A stretch of 64,000 nt of DNA from Paracraurococcus ruber (GTDB taxonomy: Bacteria; Pseudomonadota; Alphaproteobacteria; Acetobacterales; Acetobacteraceae), in NCBI RefSeq assembly GCF_004353985.1, contig NZ_SMOA01000008.1, positions 1-64,000 of the forward strand, read 5' to 3'. Positions within the stretch are counted from its first letter, which is position 1. Every line of letters begins with the position of its first letter. This document shows positions 16,056-24,798 of the stretch, one piece after another. The notes beneath the pieces are model-generated. The model ran no database searches. It was not told the DNA's origin and saw nothing but the letters and a program-made list of their open reading frames with translations. The translations under genes were made by a program, and so were the position numbers.

Positions 16056-18056
16056 ATGGCCGAGAGCCTGACCATCGCCGAGCCTGCCATGCCGTCCGCG
16101 GGCATGGCCGACCGCGCGCCATCCCTTCGCCTCGTGCTCATCGGCCAGATGGAAGCCTGGAGCCTGGCCAGCGTGCCGGCGCTGCCGCGGTCGCGGAAGG
16201 CGCGCGGGCTGCTCGCCGTCCTGGGGCTGGCCGCGGGGGTGCCGGTGCAGCGCGCCAGGCTCGGCGCCCTGCTGTGGTCCGGCCGCGGCGACGACCAGCG
16301 CCGCACATCCCTGCGCCAGGCCCTGCATGAGCTGCAGGCGGCCCTTGCCGAGGCCGGCGGGCCGGCCATCGCCGCCACGCGCGACACGCTCGCCTTGCCG
16401 GCCGACCAGGTCTGGGTGGATGCGGTGGAAGTCGCCCGCGCCGGCGCGGCGCGGCCCGGCGCGCTGGAATTGCTGCGGGCCGAGTTGCTGGCCGACCTCG
16501 AGGGCCTGGATCCGGCCTTCGACGCCTGGCTGGCCACGGAACGGCTCCGGCTGCGCAGCCATGCGGCCAGCGAGGCGAGCGCGCTGCTGGCCGCGGCGAC
16601 CGAGCCCGATGCCGTCGCCACCGCGGCGCGCCGGCTGCTGGCGATCGATACCGGCTCCGAAGGCGCCTGGCGCAGCCTGATCCGCGCGGAACTGGCGCGC
16701 GGCGATCGTGGCGCGGCCCTCGCCGCCTATGAATCCTGCCGCACCGCGCTGGCCAGCCGCCATCGCGCCTGTCCCTCCGCCGAGACCGAGGCCCTGGCCC
16801 GCGCCATCCGCGCCGGCGGCGCGATGGCCGAGGCGCCGGTGCCCGAGCCGCGCCGGGCGTCCGGCCGTGGCGCGCGCATCGGCGTGCTGCCGCTCGCCCT
16901 GCTGGGCCAGGAAGCGGCGCCGCATCTCTCGGCCGGGCTGGCGGAGGAGATCACCGCCGCGCTGGCGGCGCTGCGCTGGATCTTCGTCGTGGACTGCGCC
17001 TCCCTCGCCAGCGCGGCCAGCGGCGGCGATCCGGAAGCGGCGGCGCGGCAGCTCGGCCTCGACCTCGTGCTGTCGGGCGCGGTGCAGCGCGCCGGCACGC
17101 GCATCCGCGTCACCCTGCGGCTGACCGATCTGCGGGAGCCCGCCGGCGTCGTCTGGACGCAGCGCTTCGACCGCGAGGCGGACGACATGCTGGCGCTGCA
17201 GGACGAGATCGCGGCGGCGGTGGTCGCCCGCATCGACCCGGAGATCCTGCTGATCGAGGCGACGCGCGCCACCGCCCGCGGCCATGTCGGCGCCTCCGCC
17301 TACGATCTGCTGCTCCGCTCCATCCCGGCGATGCACCGCCTGGAGCCGGCCGGCTTCGCCGCCGCCGGGCACTGGCTGCGGGAGGCGATGGCGCTGGAGC
17401 CGGACTATGCGCCGGCGCATGCCTGGGCCGCCTATTGGCACCTGCTGGGGCTGGGCCAGGGCTGGCACCTCGGCGAAGCGGCCTCCGGCATGTCGGAGGC
17501 CGAGCGGCTGGCCAGCCGCGCCATCGCGCTGGACCCGCTCGACGCGCAGGCGCTGACCATCCTCGGCCATGTGCATGCCTTCCTGCACCATCGGGTGGAG
17601 GATGCGGCGGCGCTGCATCGCCGCGCCCTGGCGCTGAACCCGAACCTGGCGATGGCGTGGGTCTTCCTCGGCATGGCGGAGAGCTATCTGGGCGAGCATG
17701 CCGCGGCGCTGCGTCGGCACGACCGCTACCGCGAATTGGCGCCCTGCCACCCGCATGCCTTCTTCTTCGATGCGGCGCGGGCGATCCCGCTGCTGCTGCT
17801 CGGCCGGCATGCGGCGGCGGCGGAGGTCTGCAGCGCGGCAATCGCGCTGCAGCCGGGCTTCAGCTTCCCCTACAAGGTGCGGCTCGCCGCGCTCGGGCAT
17901 CTGGGCCGGGCCGCGGAAGCGACGGCGGCACTGACCAGGCTGCTGGAGATCGAGCCGGACTTCACCGTGGCGCAGGCCCTGGCGCGCACGCCGCTGCGCC
18001 GCCTTGCCGACCGGCAGCACTACGCGAATGGGCTGAAGCTCGGCGGCCTGCGCTAG
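16056..18056 (+). CDS. BTAD/SARP-type transcriptional regulator with TolB-like and TPR regions
   Basis: A 666-residue cytoplasmic regulator. Residues about 25-95 look like the OmpR-type winged helix of BTAD proteins (SRKARGLLAVLGLAAGVPVQ ... RRTSLRQALHELQAAL). Residues about 120-240 match the bacterial transcriptional activation domain with TPR-like helices. A TolB/adenylate-cyclase-associated style segment follows at about 270-400 (RIGVLPLALLGQEAAPHLSAG, LDLVLSGAVQR, VWTQRFDREADDMLALQDEI), and TPR repeats run to the C-terminus. No sensor kinase, cyclase domain or membrane helix is present. It stands alone between unrelated genes. A copy of a dispersed repeat abuts its TAG stop. Confidence 0.85.
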   Translation: MAESLTIAEPAMPSAGMADRAPSLRLVLIGQMEAWSLASVPALPRSRKARGLLAVLGLAAGVPVQRARLGALLWSGRGDDQRRTSLRQALHELQAALAEAGGPAIAATRDTLALPADQVWVDAVEVARAGAARPGALELLRAELLADLEGLDPAFDAWLATERLRLRSHAASEASALLAAATEPDAVATAARRLLAIDTGSEGAWRSLIRAELARGDRGAALAAYESCRTALASRHRACPSAETEALARAIRAGGAMAEAPVPEPRRASGRGARIGVLPLALLGQEAAPHLSAGLAEEITAALAALRWIFVVDCASLASAASGGDPEAAARQLGLDLVLSGAVQRAGTRIRVTLRLTDLREPAGVVWTQRFDREADDMLALQDEIAAAVVARIDPEILLIEATRATARGHVGASAYDLLLRSIPAMHRLEPAGFAAAGHWLREAMALEPDYAPAHAWAAYWHLLGLGQGWHLGEAASGMSEAERLASRAIALDPLDAQALTILGHVHAFLHHRVEDAAALHRRALALNPNLAMAWVFLGMAESYLGEHAAALRRHDRYRELAPCHPHAFFFDAARAIPLLLLGRHAAAAEVCSAAIALQPGFSFPYKVRLAALGHLGRAAEATAALTRLLEIEPDFTVAQALARTPLRRLADRQHYANGLKLGGLR

Positions 18057-18157
18057 CGCGGTTTCCGGTCGCCATGGCTCACGGCGACCGCTCTCGTCTT
18101 TTGCTTCTGCGAGCATCGTCACCCGATCAGGTAATTCCACCTGATCGGGATCGGCTC
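18057..18157 (-). repeat. Dispersed ~100-nt two-hairpin repeat, copy A
   Basis: Read on the minus strand this matches copies at 22484-22583, 34593-34693 and 35878-35980 almost end to end. It has a perfect 11-bp stem (CCCGATCAGGT / ACCTGATCGGG, 18122-18149) with a 6-nt loop, the common GACGATGCTCG block, a second stem (CGGTCGCC / GGCGACCG) and the end GGAAACCGC. It begins right at the TAG stop of the BTAD regulator. Confidence 0.85.
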
Positions 18158-18770
18158 TTGCGCGCCTCGCGGTGCGACGCGAAGGCCGCGCGGCGGGCAT
18201 CCGCGCCGCGGCCGAAGGCCGACGGCGGTGCAGCGTCCGGCAGGTCGGATGCCCGGCCGCCCGGCCCTGCCCGGCGCCTGGGTCCGAAGGTGCCGCTCGG
18301 GCGGGCCGCCGCCGTCGATCCGCAGGGTCGTCTGGCTCGCGGCCCGGGCGCCGCGCAGGACCGGTGCGCGATGCCGCCCTCCGGTCGCCAGGAAGTCGGC
18401 GCGGTGGCATCACGCCGCGCAGCCCGTGACCTGGTGGGGAGCCGCGCGGGCCGTTGGCGCGGCCGGTCAGGTGGTCGGTTTCACGGTCTTTCGCGCGGTG
18501 AATTCACGCGGCGTGGCCCGGCGGGGCATCGGGTCGTGGGCTGACTGGCCGCCTTCCGCCGCCCAGGGCGCCGCGTCCCGCCGGCGAGGGGCGCAGGCGA
18601 GGCAAATCGCTGTGAACATATTCCTTGCGCGTGTCGCGGGTCGGGACGCCGCTTGCCCGGGCCCGGGCCGGCATGCCGCCACGGATCGGGACGGCGATGC
18701 CATCCCCAGGCCCAGGTTCGGGCCCAAGGCGCCGCGCCGGCACCGGCCCGGCCGGCGCGGGGCCGCAGGT
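18158..18770. other. Gene-free interval
   Basis: A 613-bp interval with several open frames but no plausible start site, domain or third-base pattern in any of them. The only local feature noted is a mildly AT-richer patch around 18610-18635. It may hold a 5' region or remnants; nothing else can be supported. Confidence 0.5.
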
Positions 18771-19055
18771 TCAGATGAACTGGCCGCGCAGGAAACCCAG
18801 CGCCGGCAGCGGGGTCCATTTGCGGGGCAGTTCGTGCCGCTTGATCGGCGCCACGCTGTAATGCGGCACGGGCTGGGCGGATCGGCGGAGGAAATCCTCG
18901 TAGGCGCGTACCTGCTGCGCCCGCCAGTCCCGGTCGGCCAGGGCGGCGGCGCGGCTGCGGAAGACCTCCGCGACGCGGCTGGTGCGGCCCACGGTCGCGT
19001 ATACCGCCCAGAGCATGTCGTCGTCGGCACGGCCGACGCTGACGAGATCCCTCAC
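18771..19055 (-). CDS. Small protein of unknown function
   Basis: A 94-residue protein starting with GTG at 19055. Almost every codon ends in G or C, and the composition is that of a folded protein (DDDMLWAVYATVGRTSRVAE, QQVRAYEDFLRRSA, HYSVAPIKRHELPRKW), while competing frames are Arg/Pro/Ala-rich shadows. No signal peptide, membrane helix or known motif is visible. The ribosome-binding site is weak (GGCAGG directly ahead). It lies between the gene-free interval and the PPK2 gene. Confidence 0.55.
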   Translation of the reverse strand: MRDLVSVGRADDDMLWAVYATVGRTSRVAEVFRSRAAALADRDWRAQQVRAYEDFLRRSAQPVPHYSVAPIKRHELPRKWTPLPALGFLRGQFI

Positions 19056-19119
19056 CCTGCCTGAATCGCAAGCGCCGGGGCTGGCGTCAAGCGGCGGGAG
19101 CCAGGGCGGAGGCGGATGG

Positions 19120-20001
19120 TCATTCCAATTCCCGGCGTGCCGCCAGCAGGCGTTCCCGCTCGGCCTCGCTCACCCTGGGGTAATGCAGGTCGAGGCCGTT
19201 CAACGTCGTGGCGATGCAGGCCGCCACCACCAGCCGGGTGAACCACTTGTTGTCCGCCGGCACGACGAACCAGGGCGCATGCGGCGCCGCCGTCGCGCGG
19301 ATCGCCTTCTCGTAGGCATCCTGATAGGCATCCCAGTGGCGCCGCTCCGCCACGTCGTCGGCGCTGAATTTCCAGTTCTTCTCGGCTTCCTCGATGCGCG
19401 CCAGGAAGCGCCGGCGCTGCTCCTCGGGGCTCAGGTGCAGGAAGAATTTCAGGACGACGATCCCCTGCCGCGACAGGTAGCGCTCGACCGCGGCGATATC
19501 CTCCAGCCGCTCGTCCCAGATCCGCTTGCCGCGCAGCGCCGGGGGCAGGGTCTGCGCCGCCAGGATCTCCGGATGCACCCGGGCGACCAGCACCTCCTCG
19601 TACCAGCTGCGATTGTGGATGCCGATCTCGCCGCGCGGCGGCAGCGCCAGCATGTGCCGCCACAGGAAGTCGTGGTCGCGCTCCAGCGGGCCCGGCGCCT
19701 TGAAGCTGGTGACCCGCACCCCCTGCGGGTTCACGCCCGAGAAGACATGCTTGATGGCGCCGTCCTTGCCGGCGGCATCCATGGCCTGGAACAGGCAGAG
19801 CAGGGCCCAGCGGTCCTGGGCATAGAGCATGTCCTGCTGGTCCTTCAGCAGGGCGATGCCGTCCTGCAGCATCGCCTCCGCTTCCTTCTTGTCGATGCTC
19901 AGGCCACCGGTGTCGCCGGGGTCGCGGTCCTTCAGGCGGAAGCCCTTGCCGTGCTCCACCCGATAGCGCTCGACGAGCTTCCGCACCCGCTTCAGGTCCA
20001 T
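19120..20001 (-). CDS. Polyphosphate kinase 2 family protein
   Basis: A 293-residue PPK2-family kinase, which moves phosphate between polyphosphate and nucleotides (AMP/ADP/GDP or their diphosphates, depending on class). Visible are the Walker A region LFQAMDAAGKDGAIKHVFSG near residue 70, the lid-region segment FKAPGPLERDHDFLWRHMLALPPRGEIGIHNRSWYEEVLVARVHPE (the residue pair R-S/W-Y-E-x2-L-V typical of the family) and the C-terminal NGLDLHYP. AGGGAGG precedes the start. The length fits single-domain class I or III enzymes; the exact direction cannot be told. Confidence 0.93.
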   Translation of the reverse strand: MDLKRVRKLVERYRVEHGKGFRLKDRDPGDTGGLSIDKKEAEAMLQDGIALLKDQQDMLYAQDRWALLCLFQAMDAAGKDGAIKHVFSGVNPQGVRVTSFKAPGPLERDHDFLWRHMLALPPRGEIGIHNRSWYEEVLVARVHPEILAAQTLPPALRGKRIWDERLEDIAAVERYLSRQGIVVLKFFLHLSPEEQRRRFLARIEEAEKNWKFSADDVAERRHWDAYQDAYEKAIRATAAPHAPWFVVPADNKWFTRLVVAACIATTLNGLDLHYPRVSEAERERLLAARRELE

Positions 20002-20059
20002 GGCCGCCCCTCCCTGCCGGTCCGGCGCCGGGCGCGGGAGCGGCCGGGGCGGCCGCCGG

Positions 20060-21304
20060 TCAGCCGGTCGGCCGCATCCGCGGCGCCGGTCCCGCCACCA
20101 GCCAGGCCACGGTCAGGCCCTGCAGCAGCAGCGTCAAGGCCAGCGCCCAGCCATAGCCCGCCGGGTCCCAGCCGCCGGCAGCGGTGCGGGGCCAGAGGTC
20201 GAGGATGAGCCCGATCCCCGTCTGCAGCAGGAAGACCAGCACCAGCATGCTGAAATTGAGTGCCGTGGCGACGCGCCCGGTCAGCTCCGCCGGGAAGCGT
20301 TGCGCCAGGACGGCATAGGAGATCGGGCCGACCGACCCGACGCAGGCGAAGCCGAACCACACCAGCGAGAGGGTGGTGATGCCCTGCGGCCCGGCGATCA
20401 GCACCGCCTGCAGTGCCGCCATGGCGGCGATGCCCGCATAGGGCACGCGCATCGGGTCCACCCCGCGCCGCTGCAGGGCGGAGGCGAGCTGCCCGCCCAG
20501 GAGCTGCCCCGCCATGATGCCGAGCGCATAGCAGAGCAGCACGCCGGCCCGCGCCGCGTCCCCGAGGCCGCCGACATCCCGCAGCCAGGGACCCGCCCAG
20601 AGCCCCTGGTAGGTGAAGACCAGGCCGGAGAGCAGCGCGATCGCCGGCATGGTCCGCAGGAAGACCGGGTGGCCGAAGATGCGGCCGAACTCGGCGATCT
20701 CCGCCCGCAGCGGCCGGCGCGGCGGCGGCGCGGGGCCGGGCGCCTGCCTCGGCACGGACAGGGCGATCCAGGCGGATGCCAGCACCGCCAGCCCGGCCAG
20801 CACCAGGAAGACGCCGCGCCAGCCGAGCAGCGGCAGCGCCGCCTGGGCCGGCCAGGTCGCGGCCAGCCCGCCGGCGGCGCCGAGGAAGACGCCGGCGCCG
20901 GTCATCGCCGCCAGCCGCCAGGCGGGGAACCACTGCCGGTTGGCCTGCATCAGCCCGATCAGCGCGCCGGCGACGCCGAGGCCGGTGACGCAGCGGCCGA
21001 TCGCCAGCCAGAGCGGGTCCGCCGCCAGGGCGCAGAGCAGGAAGCCGCCGGCGGCGACCAGCGCCAGCAGCATCTGCACGCGCCGCGCGCCGTGCAGGTC
21101 GATGGCGAGCCCGATCGGCAGCTGCGCCAGCGCATAGGCGGCGAAGAACACCGCCGCCAGCGCCCCCAGCCCGCTGGCCGAGAGGCCGAATTCCAGCGCC
21201 ATCGCCGGCCCCACCGTCGCCACCACGATGCGCGAGGCCTGGTTGATGAAGCCGACCGCGGCGAAGGGCAGGCTGACGCGGAGGAAGATGCGCGACGGCG
21301 CCAT
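20060..21304 (-). CDS. MFS transporter
   Basis: A 414-residue inner-membrane protein with about twelve hydrophobic helices in two six-helix halves joined by a proline-rich cytoplasmic loop (APGPAPPPRRPL) near residue 205. The helix 2-3 loop reads LPIGLAIDLHGARRV, the usual MFS signature position. The start ATG at 21304 lacks a strong ribosome-binding site. The substrate is unknown; no helpful neighbour. It is on the same strand as the PPK2 gene (58 bp) and the endonuclease-family gene upstream. Confidence 0.9.
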   Translation of the reverse strand: MAPSRIFLRVSLPFAAVGFINQASRIVVATVGPAMALEFGLSASGLGALAAVFFAAYALAQLPIGLAIDLHGARRVQMLLALVAAGGFLLCALAADPLWLAIGRCVTGLGVAGALIGLMQANRQWFPAWRLAAMTGAGVFLGAAGGLAATWPAQAALPLLGWRGVFLVLAGLAVLASAWIALSVPRQAPGPAPPPRRPLRAEIAEFGRIFGHPVFLRTMPAIALLSGLVFTYQGLWAGPWLRDVGGLGDAARAGVLLCYALGIMAGQLLGGQLASALQRRGVDPMRVPYAGIAAMAALQAVLIAGPQGITTLSLVWFGFACVGSVGPISYAVLAQRFPAELTGRVATALNFSMLVLVFLLQTGIGLILDLWPRTAAGGWDPAGYGWALALTLLLQGLTVAWLVAGPAPRMRPTG

Positions 21305-21405
21305 GCCTCAGGCCCGCTGCCGGGACCGGCCGGGCCGGGACCGGCCGGCGGCAGCCACCCGCCGGTGGCGTCGGGTGCGGGCGGCGGGCATCCTGCCGCG
21401 GCCTC

Positions 21406-22290
21406 TCAGGCGGGCGGCCGCAGGCGGATGCTGATCGGGCAGTGGTCCGACAGGCGTTCCCGCCATTCCCGGTCCCGCTCGGCATAGACCATGACGCGGA
21501 TGCTGTCGGGCAGCAGCCAGCGGCGCGCCTCGCCGCCCAGCAGGATGTGGTCGATGAAGCGGCGCGGGCCGCGGGCCCCGGCCCAGCAGGGGTCGGACAG
21601 CCCTTCCGTCACCCGCGCCAGCGGCCCGGCCGGGGCGAGCGCCTGGAGGAAATCGTCCTCCGGCCCGCCGATGGCGCGGTTGAAGTCGCCGAGGATGGCG
21701 AAGGCCACGCCCTCCCGACCTCGGGCGGCCGCCCAGCCGGCGAGGATGGCGGCCTGCCGCGCCAGCGACTCGCAATCCGGATTGGGCTGGGAGAAGCGGT
21801 CATCCCGGCAGCCGGCATCGAGATGCACCGACAGCAGGCGCAGCCGCTGCCCGCCGGCCTCCACCGTGATGTCGGTGCCGCGGCGGAGCGAGAAGCGCGC
21901 CTGCGGCCGCAGGTCGAGCGCGGCGAGGTCCGGGTTCTGGGTGACGCGCAGGGTCCGGCGCACGGCGAAGCCGGTGCGCTGGATGTCCCGCTCCTCCGGG
22001 AAGAAGAAGGCGTAGGCGGCGGGGTCGAAGATGCGCGCCGCGGCCTCCGGCCCGTCCACCTCCTGCAGGGCGACGATGTCGGCATCGAGGCGGCGCGCAT
22101 AGCCGCCGAGAAGCTGGAGGTCGCCCGGACGCCGGGGCGTGAGGTTGCGCGGCAGGTCCGGGTCGCCCGCCTGGCGGAGCGTCAGCCAGGCGATGTTCCA
22201 GCTGGCGAGCTTGAGCTCCGCCGCCCGGGCGGGCAGGGCGAAGACAGGCAGGGCGAGGGCGAGCAGGGCGGGGAGAAGCAGGGCGCGCAT
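21406..22290 (-). CDS. Exported endonuclease/exonuclease/phosphatase-family protein
   Basis: A 294-residue protein with a clear signal peptide (MRALLLPALLALALPVFALPARA) followed by the EEP fold: LKLASWNIAWLTL (Asn metal ligand), DIVALQEVDGPEAA (catalytic Glu), LRLLSVHLDAGC, AFAILGDFNRAI (Asp/Asn) and the C-terminal SDHCPISI (Asp-His). The start at 22290 was chosen because the longer frame is an implausible Arg/Pro leader. The family includes periplasmic or secreted nucleases, sphingomyelinases and phosphatases; the substrate is not evident. Confidence 0.9.
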   Translation of the reverse strand: MRALLLPALLALALPVFALPARAAELKLASWNIAWLTLRQAGDPDLPRNLTPRRPGDLQLLGGYARRLDADIVALQEVDGPEAAARIFDPAAYAFFFPEERDIQRTGFAVRRTLRVTQNPDLAALDLRPQARFSLRRGTDITVEAGGQRLRLLSVHLDAGCRDDRFSQPNPDCESLARQAAILAGWAAARGREGVAFAILGDFNRAIGGPEDDFLQALAPAGPLARVTEGLSDPCWAGARGPRRFIDHILLGGEARRWLLPDSIRVMVYAERDREWRERLSDHCPISIRLRPPA

Positions 22291-22743
22291 CGGCCGAGAG
22301 TGCCGGCAGCGGCGGTTGCTGGCCAAGGGGGGATGCGCGCCGCCTGCCCGCCGCGCGGCCGCCCCGCCGAAGCGGGACGGTCGGAGCGCTGCGGGACCGG
22401 ACAGGCTGCGGGGCTTCGACGGGCGGTCCTTCGCGGGTTTGACGCCGTCGCCCACACTGGCCCCCCGGCGAGGATCGGCGCTGCAGCAGATCCCGATCGG
22501 GTAAGATCACCTGGTGCGGTGAAGATGCTCGTAGGGTCACATGACCAGGCGGTTGCCGTGCGCCACGGCGAACGGAAACCGCCTTGGTGTACCGAATCCG
22601 AAGTGCGCCGCCACCGGCGGCGCCCTGCGGTTCGGACCACTCGCCTGTGTTTGCAGTGGCTTGGTGATCCGCTGCGTTGGCAGCCGACGGCTGCGAGCTT
22701 CGCGGGCAGGACATTAGGCTCCGGACGGGACGGGAGAGGCGCG
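22291..22743. other. Divergent intergenic region with a repeat copy
   Basis: A 453-bp gap between divergent genes with no supported CDS. It holds dispersed repeat copy B (22484-22583) and a perfect 8-bp hairpin GCGCCGCC-ACC-GGCGGCGC at 22605-22623. Promoters for both flanking genes must lie here; no clear boxes were seen. Confidence 0.5.
22484..22583 (+). repeat. Dispersed ~100-nt two-hairpin repeat, copy B
   Basis: It begins CAGATCCCGATCGGG and ends GGAAACCGCC, with the internal GATGCTCGTAG block and the stem GCCGTG-CGC-CACGGC shared with the other copies. It has a private GGTCAC/ATGACC hairpin in the middle. The first stem is degraded compared with copy A. It is the only copy that does not touch a stop codon. 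Confidence 0.8.
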
Positions 22744-23370
22744 ATGCGGGTCTGGGCCTTGGGTCTGCTGCTGCTGGCAGGGCCGGCGGCGGGGCAGGGG
22801 GTGAAGGGGCCGGCCACCGCCGATGCGGTGGCGGGCGGATTGCCAGCCGACCTGGCCGGGTGGCGGCGCGGCGCGGTGACCGACTTCACCCAGCGCCCCG
22901 GCGGGGCCGGGCTGGGCGCCGCGGTGGAGTACCGGCCGGCCCCCGGCGGGCCGGGCATCGCCACCGTGTATCTCTACGACCGTGGCCGAACCGATCTGCG
23001 CGACGGCGCCGCATCGCCCGAGGTGGAGGCGGAATTGCGCGGCGCGGTGGGGGAGGTGGAGGCGGTCGCACCACTGCGCCGCTACCGGGTGGCGGAGCGC
23101 GGCACGCCGGTCGACCTGCGCGGCGCCGGCGGGCGGGAGGGGCTTCGCTGTCAGCCCCTGGTCCTGGCCTTCGAGGGCGGCACCCTGGCCGACAGCACGG
23201 TCTGCCTGGGCGTGGTGGCCGGGCGCTTCGTCAAGCTACGGATGACCCTGCCGGCGGCGGCGGAGGATTTTTCCGCCAAGGCGGTGGCGGCCTTCGGCCA
23301 GGCGGTGCTGGCGGAATTGCAGCCGCCGGCCCCGCCGCCTCCCGCCGCGCCGTCCCGCCGCCGCGGCTGA
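22744..23370 (+). CDS. Exported protein of unknown function
   Basis: A 208-residue protein with a signal peptide (MRVWALGLLLLAGPAAG) and a globular domain I do not recognise. It carries two Cys (EGLRCQPLVL and STVCLGVV), about 30 residues apart, that could form a disulfide. The C-terminus is proline-rich (PPAPPPPAAPSRRRG). The start at 22744 follows GGGAGAGG. The strand-rich pattern (VDLRGAGG, VVAGRFVKLRMTLP) suggests a periplasmic beta domain. It converges on the P450 gene. Confidence 0.7.
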   Translation: MRVWALGLLLLAGPAAGQGVKGPATADAVAGGLPADLAGWRRGAVTDFTQRPGGAGLGAAVEYRPAPGGPGIATVYLYDRGRTDLRDGAASPEVEAELRGAVGEVEAVAPLRRYRVAERGTPVDLRGAGGREGLRCQPLVLAFEGGTLADSTVCLGVVAGRFVKLRMTLPAAAEDFSAKAVAAFGQAVLAELQPPAPPPPAAPSRRRG

Positions 23371-23394
23371 CGGCGGCGCGCCACGGCGGCGCCG

Positions 23395-24630
23395 TCAGCC
23401 GGGAATGCGCACCGGCAGGCTGCGGATGCCGTGGATGAAGTTGGAGTAGATGCGCTTCGGCTCGCCCAGCACCTCGATCCGGTCGAAGCGGGCCAGCACT
23501 TCCTCCCACAGGATCCGCAGTTGCAGTTCGGCCAGGCGGTTGCCGACGCAGCGATGCACCCCGAAGCCGAAGGACAGGTGCTGCCGCGCCCGCGGCCGGT
23601 CGATGATGAACTCGTCCGGCCGCTCGATCGCCTCCGGGTCGCGGTTGCCCGAGACATACCACATGCAGACCTTGTCGCCCTCGCGGATGGTCCTGCCGCC
23701 GAATTCGAAGTCGCGGCTGGCGGTGCGGCGCATGTGGATCACGGGCGTCACCCAGCGGATGACTTCCGAGACCATGTTGGGAATGAGGCCCGGATCGGCC
23801 CGCAGCTTCGCCCATTCCGCCGGGTTCTGGTGCAGCGCCCAGAGGCCGCCGGACATGGAATTGCGCGTGGTGTCGTTGCCGCCGACGATCAGCAAAGCGA
23901 GGTTGCCCATGAACTCGCGCAGCGGCATCTCCCGCGTCGCCGCGCCATGCGCCAGCATGGACAGCAGGTCGAAGCCCGGCGCCTGCGCCTTCCGCGCCTC
24001 GAACAGCCGCCCCATGGTCTCCGCCATCACCTTCAGCTCGGCGAAGCGCGCCTCCTCCGAGTGCACCGGCGCCTCGGGGTCGGTGATGTCGGCGATCGCG
24101 ACATCCGACCACCAGGTCAGCTTGCGCCGCTCCTCCACCGGGAAGTCGAATAGCGTCGCCAGCATCAGCGTGGTCAGCTCGATGGAGACGCGCTCGACCC
24201 AGTCGAATTCCTCGTTGCGCGGCAGCCCATCCAGCACCGCCTGGGTGCGCTGGCGGATCAGCGGCTCCATGTTCGCCAGGTTGCCCGGCGCGACGATGGG
24301 CTGCACCACCTTGCGCTGCTCGTCATGCTTCGGCGGGTCCATGCGGATGAAGCTGGGCCGCTGCATCTCCTTCGGCTGGTCCAGCACCTGGATGCCGCCG
24401 AGCTCGGAGGAGAAGACCTGGTGGTTCACCTCCGCCGCCATGATGTCCTTGTAGCGGGTGATCGACCAGTAGGGGCCGAAGCGGCTGTCGGCGCACCAGT
24501 GCACCGGAGCCTCCCGCCGCAGCCGGTCGAAATAGGCGAAATAGGTCTGGTCCTGGTAATGCGCCGGGTCGCTCATGTCGAAGCGGTCCAGCGGCAGTTG
24601 CAGGGCGCGCTTGTCGGGGATGGCGTTCAT
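23395..24630 (-). CDS. Bacterial cytochrome P450 (class I type)
   Basis: A 411-residue soluble P450. All hallmarks are present: I-helix LLIVGGNDTTRNS with the Asp-Thr pair near 255, EVIR (ExxR), the His-Arg haem-propionate segment PVIHMRRTA and the haem loop FGFGVHRCVGNRLAE with Cys361. The overall style resembles bacterial P450s that hydroxylate terpenes, alkyl chains or aromatics. Its ferredoxin and reductase are not encoded nearby. It lies 168 bp downstream of an alpha/beta hydrolase gene on the same strand, with a hairpin between them. Confidence 0.95.
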   Translation of the reverse strand: MNAIPDKRALQLPLDRFDMSDPAHYQDQTYFAYFDRLRREAPVHWCADSRFGPYWSITRYKDIMAAEVNHQVFSSELGGIQVLDQPKEMQRPSFIRMDPPKHDEQRKVVQPIVAPGNLANMEPLIRQRTQAVLDGLPRNEEFDWVERVSIELTTLMLATLFDFPVEERRKLTWWSDVAIADITDPEAPVHSEEARFAELKVMAETMGRLFEARKAQAPGFDLLSMLAHGAATREMPLREFMGNLALLIVGGNDTTRNSMSGGLWALHQNPAEWAKLRADPGLIPNMVSEVIRWVTPVIHMRRTASRDFEFGGRTIREGDKVCMWYVSGNRDPEAIERPDEFIIDRPRARQHLSFGFGVHRCVGNRLAELQLRILWEEVLARFDRIEVLGEPKRIYSNFIHGIRSLPVRIPG

Positions 24631-24763
24631 GGACGGTTTGGCTCCCTCGGGCGGCCGCGTCTGCGCGCGGCATGGGGGCAGCCTACCGGAAGGGCAGGCC
24701 CGATTGCGAGCGGCGCCTGACTCGGACCGGTCCAGGCCGGGTTCCGGCCTGGTGGGAGAGCTT

Positions 24764-24786
24764 GAGGGGGGGGCAAGGCCCCCCTC
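24764..24786. terminator. GC hairpin after the alpha/beta hydrolase gene
   Basis: GAGGGGGG and CCCCCCTC form an 8-bp stem around a 7-nt loop, 12 bp past the hydrolase stop on the minus strand. The left side (GAGGGGGGGGCAAGG) repeats the sequence found at 1456-1469. No T-tract follows in the direction of transcription. Confidence 0.45.
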
Positions 24787-24798
24787 TATGGGACCGTG

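Noticed and set aside
18228-19064. 278-codon plus-strand frame in the gap after the BTAD regulator
   Set aside because: No start signal or family; Arg/Gly/Ala-rich shadow composition and overlaps the better-supported minus-strand 94-residue gene.
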